Source: Gymnodinialimonas ceratoperidinii
GTDB lineage: Bacteria; Pseudomonadota; Alphaproteobacteria; Rhodobacterales; Rhodobacteraceae
NCBI RefSeq assembly: GCF_019297855.1
Contig: NZ_CP079194.1
Span: forward strand, 2,963,501 to 3,027,500
DNA: 64,000 bases
Direction: 5' to 3'
Shown here: piece after piece, positions 1 through 10,486 of the stretch
Numbering within the stretch: position 1 is the stretch's first letter
How the letters are laid out: every line of letters starts with the position of its first letter
Notes under the pieces: generated by a model
What the model saw: only the letters and a program-made list of their open reading frames with translations
Databases searched by the model: none
What the model was told of the DNA's origin: nothing
Translations under genes and position numbers: made by a program

Positions 1-414
1 GAGGCCATCGCCCTGGCCGAACAGGGCGGCCCGTCGCTCTATGCCGATATCTGCAACCTGCTGGCCACGCTGCCCACCATGGACCGCCAATTGGCGATCC
101 GCCTCGCAGAAGGGACAGCCGGCAAGGCCAACGAGGGGCGCTTCACCCTGACGCTCTCGTTGCTCGATACCGCCCTGTCGCGCGCGGCGCGGCTTGGGGC
201 GACCGGGCAGATGCCTACCGAGATCGTCCCGAACGAGGCCGCCACCCTGCAACGCCTCGCCCCCACCCCCGGCCACGCCCGGGAATGGGCGAACCTCGCG
301 CAGTCGCTCACCGCCCGCGCGCGGCGCGGCAAGGCGGTCAACCTTGACCCCGCCGCGCTGGTGTTTGATATCTTCCTCGATCTGGACCGGATGGCGGCCC
401 GGCTTGCCGCGTGA
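1..414 (+). CDS. holB: DNA polymerase III subunit delta' (C-terminal part, cut by window edge)
   Basis: The frame is open from base 1 and ends at TGA 412-414; the N-terminal AAA+ part lies outside the window. The visible 137 residues are all-helical and match the C-terminal clamp-loader domain of delta' (runs such as SLYADICNLLATLP and ILA-type helices, ending FDLDRMAARLAA-like). Delta' is a structural subunit of the clamp-loader that places the beta clamp on DNA. The call is helped by the neighbour: holB followed by tatD 10 bases later is a common alphaproteobacterial order (tmk-holB-tatD). The domain is weakly conserved, so identification rests partly on context. Confidence 0.75.
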   Translation, partial: EAIALAEQGGPSLYADICNLLATLPTMDRQLAIRLAEGTAGKANEGRFTLTLSLLDTALSRAARLGATGQMPTEIVPNEAATLQRLAPTPGHAREWANLAQSLTARARRGKAVNLDPAALVFDIFLDLDRMAARLAA

Positions 415-424
415 GACCCCCCGA

Positions 425-1216
425 ATGAGCACTCCTTCCATCGTCGACAGCCACTGCCACCTGGACTTTGACAGCCTCTCCGAAGAGCTGCCCGAGGTCG
501 TGTCCCGCGCCGTCGAGGCGGGCGTCACGCGCATGGTGACGATCTGCACCCGCCTGCGCAACGCGCCGCAGGTGCAAGCCATCGCCGAGGCCCATGCGCC
601 GGTCTTCTGGGCCGGCGGCACGCATCCGATGTCGGTGGCCGAAGAACCCATGGCGACGCTCGACGAGCTGGAGGCGCTGGCGCAGCACCCGAAGTTCGTG
701 GGCATCGGCGAGACCGGGCTGGATTACCATTACACCGCCGACAGCAAGGACGTGCAGCAGGAGAGCCTCCGCCTGCATATCGAGGCCGCGCGCCGCACCC
801 GGTTGCCGCTGATCATCCACGCGCGCGACGCCGATGATGACATGGCGCGCATCCTGACCGAGGAGCACGCCAACGGCGCGTTCACCTGCGTGATGCATTG
901 CTTCAGCTCCTCCGCCGCGCTCGCCAAGGCCGCGCTGGACCTCGACTTCTACCTCTCGATGTCGGGCATCACCGCCTTCCCCAAGAGCCAAGAGTTGCGC
1001 GACATCTTCGCCGCCGCCCCGCTCGACCGGATCCTTGTCGAAACCGACAGCCCCTACCTCGCGCCGCCGCCCCATCGCGGCAAGCGCAACGAGCCCGCCT
1101 TCACCGCCCATACCGCGCGCCGCGCCGCCGAGACCTTCGGCCTCGACTACGCAGACTTCGCCGCCCGCACGACCGAGAACTTCGACCGCCTGTTCTGGAA
1201 GGCCGCCCATGGCTGA
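425..1216 (+). CDS. tatD: TatD family metal-dependent hydrolase (DNase)
   Basis: A 263-residue protein, the normal TatD length. It opens with the metal-binding HxH motif (DSHCHLDF) and continues with GETGLDYHY, PLIIHARDADDD, MHCFSSS and ETDSPYLAPPPHRGKRNEP, the conserved blocks of the TatD TIM-barrel. Family members are Mg-dependent 3'-5' DNases or hydrolases. The ATG at 425 is chosen because the protein begins just before the HxH block; a longer open frame reaches back into holB but has no family similarity. It lies 10 bases after holB and overlaps the next gene by 8 bases, so the three are probably co-transcribed. Confidence 0.93.
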   Translation: MSTPSIVDSHCHLDFDSLSEELPEVVSRAVEAGVTRMVTICTRLRNAPQVQAIAEAHAPVFWAGGTHPMSVAEEPMATLDELEALAQHPKFVGIGETGLDYHYTADSKDVQQESLRLHIEAARRTRLPLIIHARDADDDMARILTEEHANGAFTCVMHCFSSSAALAKAALDLDFYLSMSGITAFPKSQELRDIFAAAPLDRILVETDSPYLAPPPHRGKRNEPAFTAHTARRAAETFGLDYADFAARTTENFDRLFWKAAHG

Positions 1217-2006
1217 GCTGCGCGTCACCATCCTCGGCTGCGGGTCCTCCGGCGGTGTGCCGCGACTGGGCGGCATCTGGGGTGACTGCGATCCCTCCAA
1301 CCCCCGAAACATGCGCCGCCGCTGCTCGTTGCTGGTCGAGCAGGAGGGCGCGGAGGGCACCACCCGCGTGCTGATCGACACCTCCCCCGACCTGCGTGCG
1401 CAGCTACTGGACGCGGGCGTGGGCCACCTCGACGCGGTGCTCTACACCCACGCCCATGCCGATCATGTCCATGGGCTCGACGACTTGCGGATGATCGTCT
1501 TCAACATGCGCGCGCGCCTGCCCGTCTATGCCGACGGCGCCACCACGAACGACCTGCTGAACCGCTTCGGCTACGCCTTCGTGCAGCCGCCGGGCTCCGC
1601 CTATCCACCGATCCTCGACATCCATGGGATCGACGGCGACGTCACCATCGACGGCGCCGGTGGCCCGCTCACCTTCACCCCCTTCGAGGTGACCCACGGC
1701 AACATCGACGCCCTCGGCTTCCGCGTCGCCGACGTGGCCTATCTGCCCGACGTCTCCGACATCCCCGATGAGGTCTGGCCGGTACTCCAAGGGCTCGACA
1801 CATGGATTCTCGACGCGCTGCGCCGCACCCCGCACCCGAGCCACAGCCATCTCGAGAACTCGTTGGAATGGATCGCCCGCGCCGCGCCACGCCGCGCGGT
1901 GCTCACCAACATGCACATCGATCTCGATTACCAGGATGTCGCCGACGAGACGCCGGACCATGTGACCCCTGCCTATGACGGCATGACCCTCACGTTCGAC
2001 GTCTGA
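1209..2006 (+). CDS. MBL-fold metallo-hydrolase, PhnP-like
   Basis: A 265-residue metallo-beta-lactamase-fold enzyme. The motif YTHAHADHVHGLDD carries the HxHxDH metal site, LIDTSPDLRAQL is the strand before it, and VLTNMHIDLDY lies near the C-terminus. The N-terminal CGSSGGVPRLGG and the CDPSNPRNMRRRCS segment are typical of the PhnP/cyclic phosphodiesterase branch. The start ATG lies inside the end of tatD (8-base overlap), which implies translational coupling. The next gene starts on the base after its stop. Substrate unknown: PhnP itself acts on cyclic phosphates, but no phn genes are nearby. Confidence 0.9.
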   Translation: MAELRVTILGCGSSGGVPRLGGIWGDCDPSNPRNMRRRCSLLVEQEGAEGTTRVLIDTSPDLRAQLLDAGVGHLDAVLYTHAHADHVHGLDDLRMIVFNMRARLPVYADGATTNDLLNRFGYAFVQPPGSAYPPILDIHGIDGDVTIDGAGGPLTFTPFEVTHGNIDALGFRVADVAYLPDVSDIPDEVWPVLQGLDTWILDALRRTPHPSHSHLENSLEWIARAAPRRAVLTNMHIDLDYQDVADETPDHVTPAYDGMTLTFDV

Positions 2007-2933
2007 ATGAGCGTCCTGCTCTCCATCGTGCTGCCCGTCTTCCTGCTGGTCGGCGCGGGCTACCTTGCCGTCTGGCGTGGCCTTTTCGCCGACAGCGCCG
2101 TGGACGGACTGATGTCGTACACCCAGAAATTCGCCATCCCCTGCCTGCTCTTCACCGGCATCGCGACGCTCGATCTGGGGGCGGAGCTGGATCTCTGGCT
2201 GCTCGCCGCCTACTTCGGCAGCGCCATCGCCTGTTTCCTGCTTGGCGTCTTCGGCGCGCGGCTGCTTTTCGGGCGGCCCTGGCCCGACAGCATCGCCATC
2301 GGGCTGACCGGCATGTTCGCCAATACCGTGCTTCTGGGCCTGCCGGTGACCGAGCGCGCCTTCGGAACCGAGGCGCTCGGCCCCAACTACGCGATCATCG
2401 CGTTCAATGCCGGCTTCTGCTACCTCGTCGGCATCACCTCGATGGAGATCTTTCGCGCCGAAACCCGGGGCGTGGCCCTGGCGCGGACGGTCGCCAGCGC
2501 GATGTTTCACAACTCGCTGATGATCGGGATCATGTTGGGCTTCGTGGTGAACCTCTCCGGCCTGCCGATCCCCGCCGTGGCGCAGGACGCGCTGGACCTG
2601 ATGATCCGCTCTGCCCTGCCCGCCGCGCTGTTTGGCTTGGGCGGCGTGCTCTACCGCTACAAGCCTGAAGGCGACGTGGGTGCCATCGCCATGCTCTGCG
2701 TGCTCACGCTCTGCGTGCATCCGGCGATTACATGGGCCATCGGCACCTACGCAGGGCTCAGCACCGGGCAGATGCGCAGCGCGGTCCTCACCGCCGCCAT
2801 GGCGCCCGGCATCAACACCTATATCTTCGCGGATATGTACGGCGTCGCGCGCCGCGTCGTGGCCTCGACGGTGCTCATCAGCACCGCGCTCACGGTATTC
2901 ACCGCCTCGGTCTGGTTGCTGATCCTGCCCTGA
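2007..2933 (+). CDS. AEC family transporter (auxin-efflux-carrier type permease)
   Basis: A 308-residue hydrophobic protein with about ten predicted membrane spans in two five-helix halves, the AEC/BART topology. Segments such as FANTVLLGLPVTERAFG and the late AMAPGINTYIFADMYG match the two halves of the family. Bacterial AEC members export or import small organic anions; the substrate cannot be read from the sequence. The ATG starts immediately after the TGA of the metallo-hydrolase, so it is almost certainly the last gene of the holB-tatD transcript. The next gene is convergent, with about 100 bases between. Confidence 0.88.
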   Translation: MSVLLSIVLPVFLLVGAGYLAVWRGLFADSAVDGLMSYTQKFAIPCLLFTGIATLDLGAELDLWLLAAYFGSAIACFLLGVFGARLLFGRPWPDSIAIGLTGMFANTVLLGLPVTERAFGTEALGPNYAIIAFNAGFCYLVGITSMEIFRAETRGVALARTVASAMFHNSLMIGIMLGFVVNLSGLPIPAVAQDALDLMIRSALPAALFGLGGVLYRYKPEGDVGAIAMLCVLTLCVHPAITWAIGTYAGLSTGQMRSAVLTAAMAPGINTYIFADMYGVARRVVASTVLISTALTVFTASVWLLILP

Positions 2934-3032
2934 CCGCGCTGCGACCCGTCGGAAACGAGACCGCTCGCGCCCTCTCCCGATGACGGGGTCGAAGCGCGGG
3001 CGGCTGAACGTGTTGCAAGTGGGGCGCGGCCC

Positions 3033-4046
3033 TCAGTGCGGGTCGATCCCCCGCAGCCGTTCCGAGCGTTGCCGCAGCAGTTCCACCACCGTCAGCAGGA
3101 TCACCGAGATCGCGACCAGCACCGTTGCCGCGGCAAGGATCGTCGGGCTGATCTGCTCGCGCAGGCCGGTGAACATCTGCCACGGCAGGGTCTGCTGCCC
3201 GGCGGATCCCACGAAGATCACCACGACCACCTCGTCGAAGGACGTGATGAAGGCGAAAAGACCGCCCGAGATCACGCCCGGCAGGATCAGCGGCATCTGG
3301 ATGCGGAAGAAGGTCGTCACCGGGTTCGCGCCAAGGTTCGCCGCCGCCCGTGTGAGCGAGCGGTCAAAGCCCACCAGCGTCGCCGTCACCGTGATGATGA
3401 CAAACGGGATGCCAAGGGCCGCGTGGGCCAGCACGACGCCCATGAAGGTGCCCTGCAGGCCGATGCGCGAGTAGAAGAAGTACATGCCCGCCGCCGAGAT
3501 GATCAGCGGCACGATCATCGGCGAGATCAGGATCGCCATGATCGCGCCCTTGAAAGGCACGTGGCTCTGGCTCAGGCCAATGGCCGCCAGCGTCCCGAAA
3601 CCCACCGACAGGAGCGTCGCCACCGGCGCGATCCGCAACGAGTTGCGCATCGGGGTCATCCATTCCTCACCCTCGAGCCCCGAGAGCTTGCCGACGATCA
3701 GGCCGATGATGGCGAAGATCACGATGGGGAAGTAGTTGGTCGTTCCCTTGAACATCTTCAGCGCCACCGTGGCGGCAATGCCGAGGGCCAGGCCGATCAG
3801 CAGGCCGATCCAGGGATAGCCCCCCTGCCCGAAGAACTCGCGGTAATGGCGCAGGCTGTAGGCGTCCGGGTCCAGCGCCAGCATCCCCGGCGTGAAGGTG
3901 AAGAAATCCTCCGCGTTGAAGCTGAGCGGGATGATCGTGAGGATCGGCGCGATCAGGAAGAAGAAGATCAAGCCACAGATGACGCGGAAGCCGTAGAACC
4001 AGATGCGCTGGCCGACCGTGGCATAGGGAGGAAGTTTGGTATCCAT
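3033..4046 (-). CDS. ABC transporter permease, PotC-like (polyamine/Fe-type importer), with N-terminal insertion
   Basis: A 337-residue inner-membrane permease. The EAA coupling loop is visible (AAANLGANPVTTFFRIQMP followed by LILPG). It is about 60 residues longer than usual PotC (~265-280): after the first span there is an extra hydrophobic block (GLLIGLALGIAATVAL and VIFAIIGLIVGKLSG) before the standard core, so one or two additional spans are likely. It is the last gene of the minus-strand importer operon, 6 bases after the other permease. Substrate probably a polyamine or similar small cation by family, but unproven. Confidence 0.88.
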   Translation of the reverse strand: MDTKLPPYATVGQRIWFYGFRVICGLIFFFLIAPILTIIPLSFNAEDFFTFTPGMLALDPDAYSLRHYREFFGQGGYPWIGLLIGLALGIAATVALKMFKGTTNYFPIVIFAIIGLIVGKLSGLEGEEWMTPMRNSLRIAPVATLLSVGFGTLAAIGLSQSHVPFKGAIMAILISPMIVPLIISAAGMYFFYSRIGLQGTFMGVVLAHAALGIPFVIITVTATLVGFDRSLTRAAANLGANPVTTFFRIQMPLILPGVISGGLFAFITSFDEVVVVIFVGSAGQQTLPWQMFTGLREQISPTILAAATVLVAISVILLTVVELLRQRSERLRGIDPH

Positions 4047-4052
4047 GGTGCG

Positions 4053-5681
4053 TTATCCCAGCTTCACGTTGTCGATGCCCACGATGCGATCGTAGAGCCA
4101 GTAGAGAACCAGCACGAGCGCCAGCAGGATGGAGCCGAGTGCGGCCGCGAGGCCCCAGTTCAGGCTCGACGAGATGTGGTAGGCGATCCGGTTCGAGATG
4201 AAGGTACCCGTGCGTCCACCCACCAGTTCCGGCGTGATGTAGTAGCCGATGGCGAGGATGAAGACGAGGATGCAGCCCGCGCCGATGCCCGGAATGGACT
4301 GCGGGAAATACACGCGCCGGAAGGCGGTGAAGTTCGTGGCGCCCAGGGATTTGGCGGCCCGCACATAGCTTGGCGGGATCGTCTTCATCACCGAGTAGAG
4401 CGGCAGGATCATGAATGGCAGCAGGATATGCGTCATCGCGATGATCGTGCCAAGCTGGTTGTTGATCAGCGCCAGCCGGTTCTCGTCGGCGACGATGCCG
4501 ATCCATACGAGGATGTCGTTGATGACGCCTTGCTGTTGCAGCAAGACCTTCCACGCGCTGGTCCGCACCAGCAGCGAGGTCCAGAACGGCAGCAGCACGA
4601 GGATCAGCAGCAGGTTCGAGGATTTCGACGGCAGGTTCGACAGCAGGTAGGCGATCGGGTAGCCGAGCAGCACGCACATGAGTGTGATCATGCCCGACAT
4701 GAAAATCGTGCGCTGGAACAACAGCAGGTAAATGCGCTGCTCTTCCGGCTGCGCCTCGATCCCGTCCGGGGTCAGGCGCAGGTCGATGGAGGTGAGGAAG
4801 TAGCCCGCGGTATAGGGGTCCGAGAAGGCCTCGATCGTGGCCCAGACATTGCGGTCGCCCCAATCGTCGTTCAGGTCCAGCCAGGCTTCGCTCGGCGACA
4901 TGCCGGTAAAGCCTTCCACGGCGGCGTCGGCCTCGATCAGCAGATCGGCCATCGGCCCGTCGTAGCCCGAAACATCGGTGCGCATCAGGTCGCGGTAGAG
5001 CGCCATGTAGACAGGGAACCAGGGCTCCTCGGCCATCGGGTTGTCGTTGTCTTCCTGCTGCACCGTCCGCGCGAAGCCGCGATAGGCGTCGGCGGTCTCG
5101 GGCAGCAATTCGGAGGCCGCGACCGACAGGCGGAACGATGGCCCCGCGTCCTCGGCGGCGCTGGCCGCCTCGATCCAGTCGGGCGCGCCCATGAGCATGG
5201 CCCAGGTGTCGGCCTCCTCCCAAGCCGGGTTCAGCTCGATGAACTGGTCGGCGTAATCCTCGCCGATGTCATCGACGCCGCGTCCCGACTGGCGGAACAG
5301 CGACGAGATCCCGGTGGTCTCGTAGTTCAGGCGCGAGCCCAGGCGCGTGTGAATGCGCCGCTCGGCGGCCTCGACGAAATCATAGGTCAGCGCGGCATAG
5401 GTATCTTCGTCCGGAAGCCCCTCCGGATCCCAGTCCTCCAGCGCCATGACCGTGCGCGGCAGGGTCTCGGAGGTGATCTGGTTCTCGACCGAGCGGAACA
5501 GCATGTCGACGATGGGCGCGATGAAGGCGACCATGATGAAGATCAGCAGCGGTGCGATCAGCAGCAGCGCGCGCATCTTCTGCACCCGCAAGGCCCGCGC
5601 GAGGCTGCGCTTCAGCGGCGTGCCGTCAGCGGCAAGGACAGGGCCATTGTCGGTGGTGTTTGCGGCGGTAGCATCAGACAT
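4053..5681 (-). CDS. ABC transporter permease, PotB-like, with ~250-residue soluble insertion
   Basis: 542 residues against about 280-300 for a normal PotB. Span 1 is near residues 38-62. Then comes a polar, acidic stretch from about 65 to 318 with no membrane span, and the standard permease core follows (about 322-540) with the EAA loop AAKSLGATNFTAFRRVYFPQ. The topology places the insertion in the periplasm, where it could contact the binding protein. The ATG abuts the stop of the upstream DUF1330 gene and the stop is 6 bases before the second permease, so the genes are translationally tied. Confidence 0.9.
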   Translation of the reverse strand: MSDATAANTTDNGPVLAADGTPLKRSLARALRVQKMRALLLIAPLLIFIMVAFIAPIVDMLFRSVENQITSETLPRTVMALEDWDPEGLPDEDTYAALTYDFVEAAERRIHTRLGSRLNYETTGISSLFRQSGRGVDDIGEDYADQFIELNPAWEEADTWAMLMGAPDWIEAASAAEDAGPSFRLSVAASELLPETADAYRGFARTVQQEDNDNPMAEEPWFPVYMALYRDLMRTDVSGYDGPMADLLIEADAAVEGFTGMSPSEAWLDLNDDWGDRNVWATIEAFSDPYTAGYFLTSIDLRLTPDGIEAQPEEQRIYLLLFQRTIFMSGMITLMCVLLGYPIAYLLSNLPSKSSNLLLILVLLPFWTSLLVRTSAWKVLLQQQGVINDILVWIGIVADENRLALINNQLGTIIAMTHILLPFMILPLYSVMKTIPPSYVRAAKSLGATNFTAFRRVYFPQSIPGIGAGCILVFILAIGYYITPELVGGRTGTFISNRIAYHISSSLNWGLAAALGSILLALVLVLYWLYDRIVGIDNVKLG

Positions 5682-5969
5682 TCACACGCCCTCCACGACG
5701 AGGATCACGCTGTCGGCGGTGCGGCGGCGGATCTCTGCAACTTCTTGATATTCAGGGTCGTTATAGGCGGCGAGCGCGGCCTCATAACTGTCGAACTCGA
5801 AGACCACGTGGCGTTGGAAGGTGTCGCCTTCCAGAAGTTCCGCCTTGCCGCCCCGGACCACCGGACGCGCGCCGTGGCCCAACAGGATCGGCGTGTCACG
5901 CTCCACATATTCCTTGTAGGCTTCGGGGTCGTTCACCGTGATATGGCCGATGATGTAGCCTTTGGGCAT
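5682..5969 (-). CDS. DUF1330 domain protein inside the importer operon
   Basis: A 95-residue protein starting MPKGYIIGHITVNDPEAY and carrying the ferredoxin-like DUF1330 pattern (VNDPEAYKEY, VVFEFDSYEAALAAYNDPEY). The fold is of the dimeric alpha/beta-barrel type; no reaction is established for the family. The start at 5969 is preferred over an in-frame ATG at 6050 because the family begins there and the longer version would run through a strong hairpin. It sits between the binding-protein gene and the permeases and its stop abuts the permease start, so a link to handling the imported compound is plausible but inferred. Confidence 0.85.
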   Translation of the reverse strand: MPKGYIIGHITVNDPEAYKEYVERDTPILLGHGARPVVRGGKAELLEGDTFQRHVVFEFDSYEAALAAYNDPEYQEVAEIRRRTADSVILVVEGV

Positions 5970-5998
5970 TTGCGAGCCGCCTTCTTCGAGTTTGGTGT

Positions 5999-6057
5999 GA
6001 GCGGGCCACATCGGCGGCCCGCTCGGGTTCTTCGGGTCGGCGGGGATCACCCCGCCG
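5999..6057 (-). other. Two tandem stem-loops between binding-protein gene and DUF1330/permease genes
   Basis: GAGCGGGCC (5999-6007) pairs with GGCCCGCTC (6016-6024), and CGGCGGGG (6038-6045) pairs with CCCCGCCG (6050-6057) around an ATCA loop. Neither is followed by a T-run, so they look like mRNA-stabilising or processing hairpins rather than full terminators. Such elements often keep binding-protein mRNA in excess over permease mRNA in importer operons. Confidence 0.55.
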
Positions 6058-6069
6058 CGCCCTCAAGGC

Positions 6070-7185
6070 TTATTGAGCCAGCCACGCCTGGAAACGTGCG
6101 TCCAGGTCGTCGCGGTAATCGGCCCACCACTCGTAGTTGTAGAGGAACGTCCGCTCGGCGTTGTTGGGATCGGTCGGCATATGCGGCGCCATGTCGATGC
6201 CCAGCTCGGCGTGCTGACCCACCAGCGGTGCGGAAGAGGCACGCGCCGGACCGTAGGAGATGTAGGCAGCCTGATCGGCCAGACGCTGGGTGTCGGTCGC
6301 GAAGCGAACGAAATCCATCACGCGGGCCAGACGATCTTCCGGCAGACCCTCGGGGATGATCCAGCCGTCGAGGTCGAACACCTGAGCGTCCCAGAGCATC
6401 GCGATGGGCTGGTCCTGCTCTTCGATCACCGAGAACAGACGGCCGTTGTAGGTCGAACCCATCACGACTTCGCCGTCGGCCAGAAGCTGCGGCGTGTCGG
6501 CACCGGCGGACCACCAGACGGTCTCGTCACGGATGGTTTCGAGCATGTCCAGCGCCTGCTGGATGCCTTCTTCGGTTTCCAGAACGTCGTAGACGTCTTC
6601 ATCGGCAACACCGGAACAGATCAGCGCCCATTCCATGTTGTTGATCGGGCGACGCTCGAGCGAACGCTGACCGGGGAAGTTTTCCAGATCGAACACGTCG
6701 CAGATGTCGTCGGGCGTGTTGCCGTTCCATGCTTCCACGTCGGTGCGGTAACCGAAGGTGGTGGAATAGACGATCTGAGGGATGAAGCAGTCGGAAACGA
6801 TCAGGTCGCCGAAGTCTTCGGAAGCAGGCGTGCCGTCATCGGCCGGTGCCAGAACTTCGTCGTGGTCGATTTCCATCGCCAGACCTTCGTCGCACAGACG
6901 GATGGCGTCGGAGGCCACGACGTCGACGAGATCCCAGGTCACGTTGCCCGCTTCGTTCATCGCGCGCAGACGGGCAACCGCCTCGTTGGAGGATTCATCC
7001 CAGATGATTTCCAGGCCCTCGTGCATCTCGGCATAGGGGTCGGAATAGGCGTTGATCTGGCTTTGCTGGTAGGCGCCGCCCCAGGACACGAGGGTCATGG
7101 TATTGGCCATGTGGCCGTCGGCCATGGCACCGGTGGCAGCAAGGCTGGCGCCGGTTGTCAGGAGCATAAGGCTCTTGAGATTCAT
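6070..7185 (-). CDS. Periplasmic solute-binding protein of the ABC importer (PotD-like)
   Basis: A 371-residue protein with a signal peptide (MNLKSLMLLTTGASLAATGA, cleavage after MADG or AMA) followed by a type II periplasmic binding fold: TLVSWGGAYQQSQ at the start of the mature protein, WDLVDVVASDAIRLC, and ENFPGQRSLERRP. The pattern is that of the extracellular solute-binding protein family 1 / spermidine-putrescine group. It lies between the ATPase gene and the permeases, separated from both by stem-loops. The ligand cannot be stated: the acidic pocket typical of PotD is not obvious by eye. Confidence 0.9.
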   Translation of the reverse strand: MNLKSLMLLTTGASLAATGAMADGHMANTMTLVSWGGAYQQSQINAYSDPYAEMHEGLEIIWDESSNEAVARLRAMNEAGNVTWDLVDVVASDAIRLCDEGLAMEIDHDEVLAPADDGTPASEDFGDLIVSDCFIPQIVYSTTFGYRTDVEAWNGNTPDDICDVFDLENFPGQRSLERRPINNMEWALICSGVADEDVYDVLETEEGIQQALDMLETIRDETVWWSAGADTPQLLADGEVVMGSTYNGRLFSVIEEQDQPIAMLWDAQVFDLDGWIIPEGLPEDRLARVMDFVRFATDTQRLADQAAYISYGPARASSAPLVGQHAELGIDMAPHMPTDPNNAERTFLYNYEWWADYRDDLDARFQAWLAQ

Positions 7186-7210
7186 ATTGTCTCTCCTTGG
7201 TTGAACTTCC

Positions 7211-7260
7211 GCCGGGCGTTCCCGGCTCTGTTATTGGGTCGCGCCCCCCTTGGGGGACGC
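7211..7260 (-). other. Stem-loops between ATPase and binding-protein genes
   Basis: GCCGGG (7211-7216) pairs with CCCGGC (7221-7226), and GCGCCCCCC pairs with GGGGGACGC over 7241-7260 with a two-base loop. There is no U-tract in the direction of transcription. They probably protect or process the operon mRNA. Confidence 0.4.
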
Positions 7261-7267
7261 AAACCTG

Positions 7268-8398
7268 TCAGGCATCGAGCGCGCGGCAATCCTGCGGACG
7301 CCAGCCGATCTCGATACGCTCCCCCGGTTTCAGTCGGCGCTGATCGGGGGCATTTCTTGTCTTGATGATGAAATCTTCCACCCCCGCAACCCGAAGGCGC
7401 GTACGATAGATATCTCCCATGTAGACGAATTCCAGCACTTCGGCCTTCAGCGTATGGGCGCCGGGCGTCAGGCGGCTCGGGTCCATCTCGACCCGTTCGG
7501 GGCGGATGGAGACCTGTGTCTTCTCGCCCACGGACGACACGTTCACCGGCAGCGCGTCGATGATCGACCCGTCTTCCAGCGTCACTTCGCACATGTTGTC
7601 ACCCATCTTGCTGACGGTGCCCTGCAGCGTGTTGTTCTCGCCGATGAACTGGGCGACGAAGCTGTTCTGCGGCTCCTCGTAGAGGGTGTCGGGCGCGGCA
7701 AGCTGCTGGATGCGGCCATCGTCGAACACGGCAACCCGGTCCGACATCGTCAGCGCCTCGGTCTGGTCGTGGGTCACATAGACCGTGGTGATGCCTAGCT
7801 CGTGGGCTAGGTTGGTGATCTCGAACTGCAGGGTCTCGCGCAATTGCTTGTCGAGCGCGCCGAGCGGCTCGTCCATCAGCACCAGCTCCGGCTCGAACAC
7901 CAGCGCGCGCGCCAGGGCGATCCGCTGCTGCTGACCGCCCGAAAGCTGCGCCGGACGGCGATTGATGAAATCGACCATCTGCACCATGTCCAGCGCTCGG
8001 GTGACCTTGCCCTCCCGCTCGGACTTGGGCATGCCCCGCACTTCCAGCGGGAACGAGAGGTTCTCGCCCACCGTCATATGCGGGAACAACGCGTAGTTCT
8101 GGAACACCATCCCGATGCCGCGCTTGTGGGGCGGGATGTTGTTGATCGGCTTGCCGTCGAGGGTGATCTCGCCGTGGGTGGCGGTCTCGAACCCGGCCAG
8201 CATCATGAGGCACGTGGTCTTGCCGGAACCCGATGGTCCGAGCATCGTCAGGAATTCGCCCCGACTGATGTGCAGGTTAAGATCTTTCACGACGAGCACT
8301 TCGCCGTCGTAGCTCTTCTGAACGCGATCGAACGATACGAACGCTTGCGATCCGTCTGAGGTCAAACCCCACTCCCTGTTGTTACGCCTTGGTGTCAC
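7268..8398 (-). CDS. ABC transporter ATP-binding protein, PotA-like
   Basis: A 376-residue ATPase. Walker A GPSGSGKTT, Q-loop region VFQNYALFPHMTV, signature LSGGQQQR, Walker B LVLMDEPLGALD and the H-loop YVTHDQTEA are all intact, followed by a C-terminal TOBE-type domain (about 245-370). It is the promoter-proximal gene of the importer operon. Start: the ATG at 8398 gives an N-terminus (MTPRRNNREW) that lacks family similarity; a TTG at 8365 has a good AGGGAG ribosome site six bases before it and is the more likely true start. Confidence 0.92.
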   Translation of the reverse strand: MTPRRNNREWGLTSDGSQAFVSFDRVQKSYDGEVLVVKDLNLHISRGEFLTMLGPSGSGKTTCLMMLAGFETATHGEITLDGKPINNIPPHKRGIGMVFQNYALFPHMTVGENLSFPLEVRGMPKSEREGKVTRALDMVQMVDFINRRPAQLSGGQQQRIALARALVFEPELVLMDEPLGALDKQLRETLQFEITNLAHELGITTVYVTHDQTEALTMSDRVAVFDDGRIQQLAAPDTLYEEPQNSFVAQFIGENNTLQGTVSKMGDNMCEVTLEDGSIIDALPVNVSSVGEKTQVSIRPERVEMDPSRLTPGAHTLKAEVLEFVYMGDIYRTRLRVAGVEDFIIKTRNAPDQRRLKPGERIEIGWRPQDCRALDA

Positions 8399-8679
8399 CG
8401 GTCAGACGACCGAGCCCTAGCTTGTGGCGTTAGCCTAGACGCAGGGCGGGCTCGGTTTCAACCACTGGGTTTGCAAAAAGGCCAAACCAAGGTCAATTTT
8501 CCTGCCACTGGACCGACACCTCGTCTTTTTGCCCAGCTTTTACGCTCAACTCAGGCGAAACGGCCAGTTCTTGTGATGTACGCAGGTTTCGCGTATCGCT
8601 GGCGCAGCATCGCGAAAGGCCCCTAGAGGAAAGCGAAAGTGACGCAAATCTCCGCCAAGTTTTCCCGGATTCCCGTGCC
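8399..8679. other. Divergent intergenic region between importer operon and MsbA-like exporter
   Basis: About 281 bases without a gene. It must contain the promoters of both the minus-strand importer operon and the plus-strand exporter. It is locally AT-richer around 8460-8560. No convincing operator, riboswitch or small ORF was seen. Confidence 0.4.
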
Positions 8680-10464
<1,785 letters not shown>

Positions 10465-10486
10465 GCCCGACATCTAGGCCCGACGC

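Noticed and set aside
3036..6359. A 1107-codon open frame antisense to the importer permeases and binding protein
   Set aside because: It is a GC-rich shadow of the real minus-strand genes: His/Arg/Asp-rich product, no domain, and it crosses four well-supported genes.
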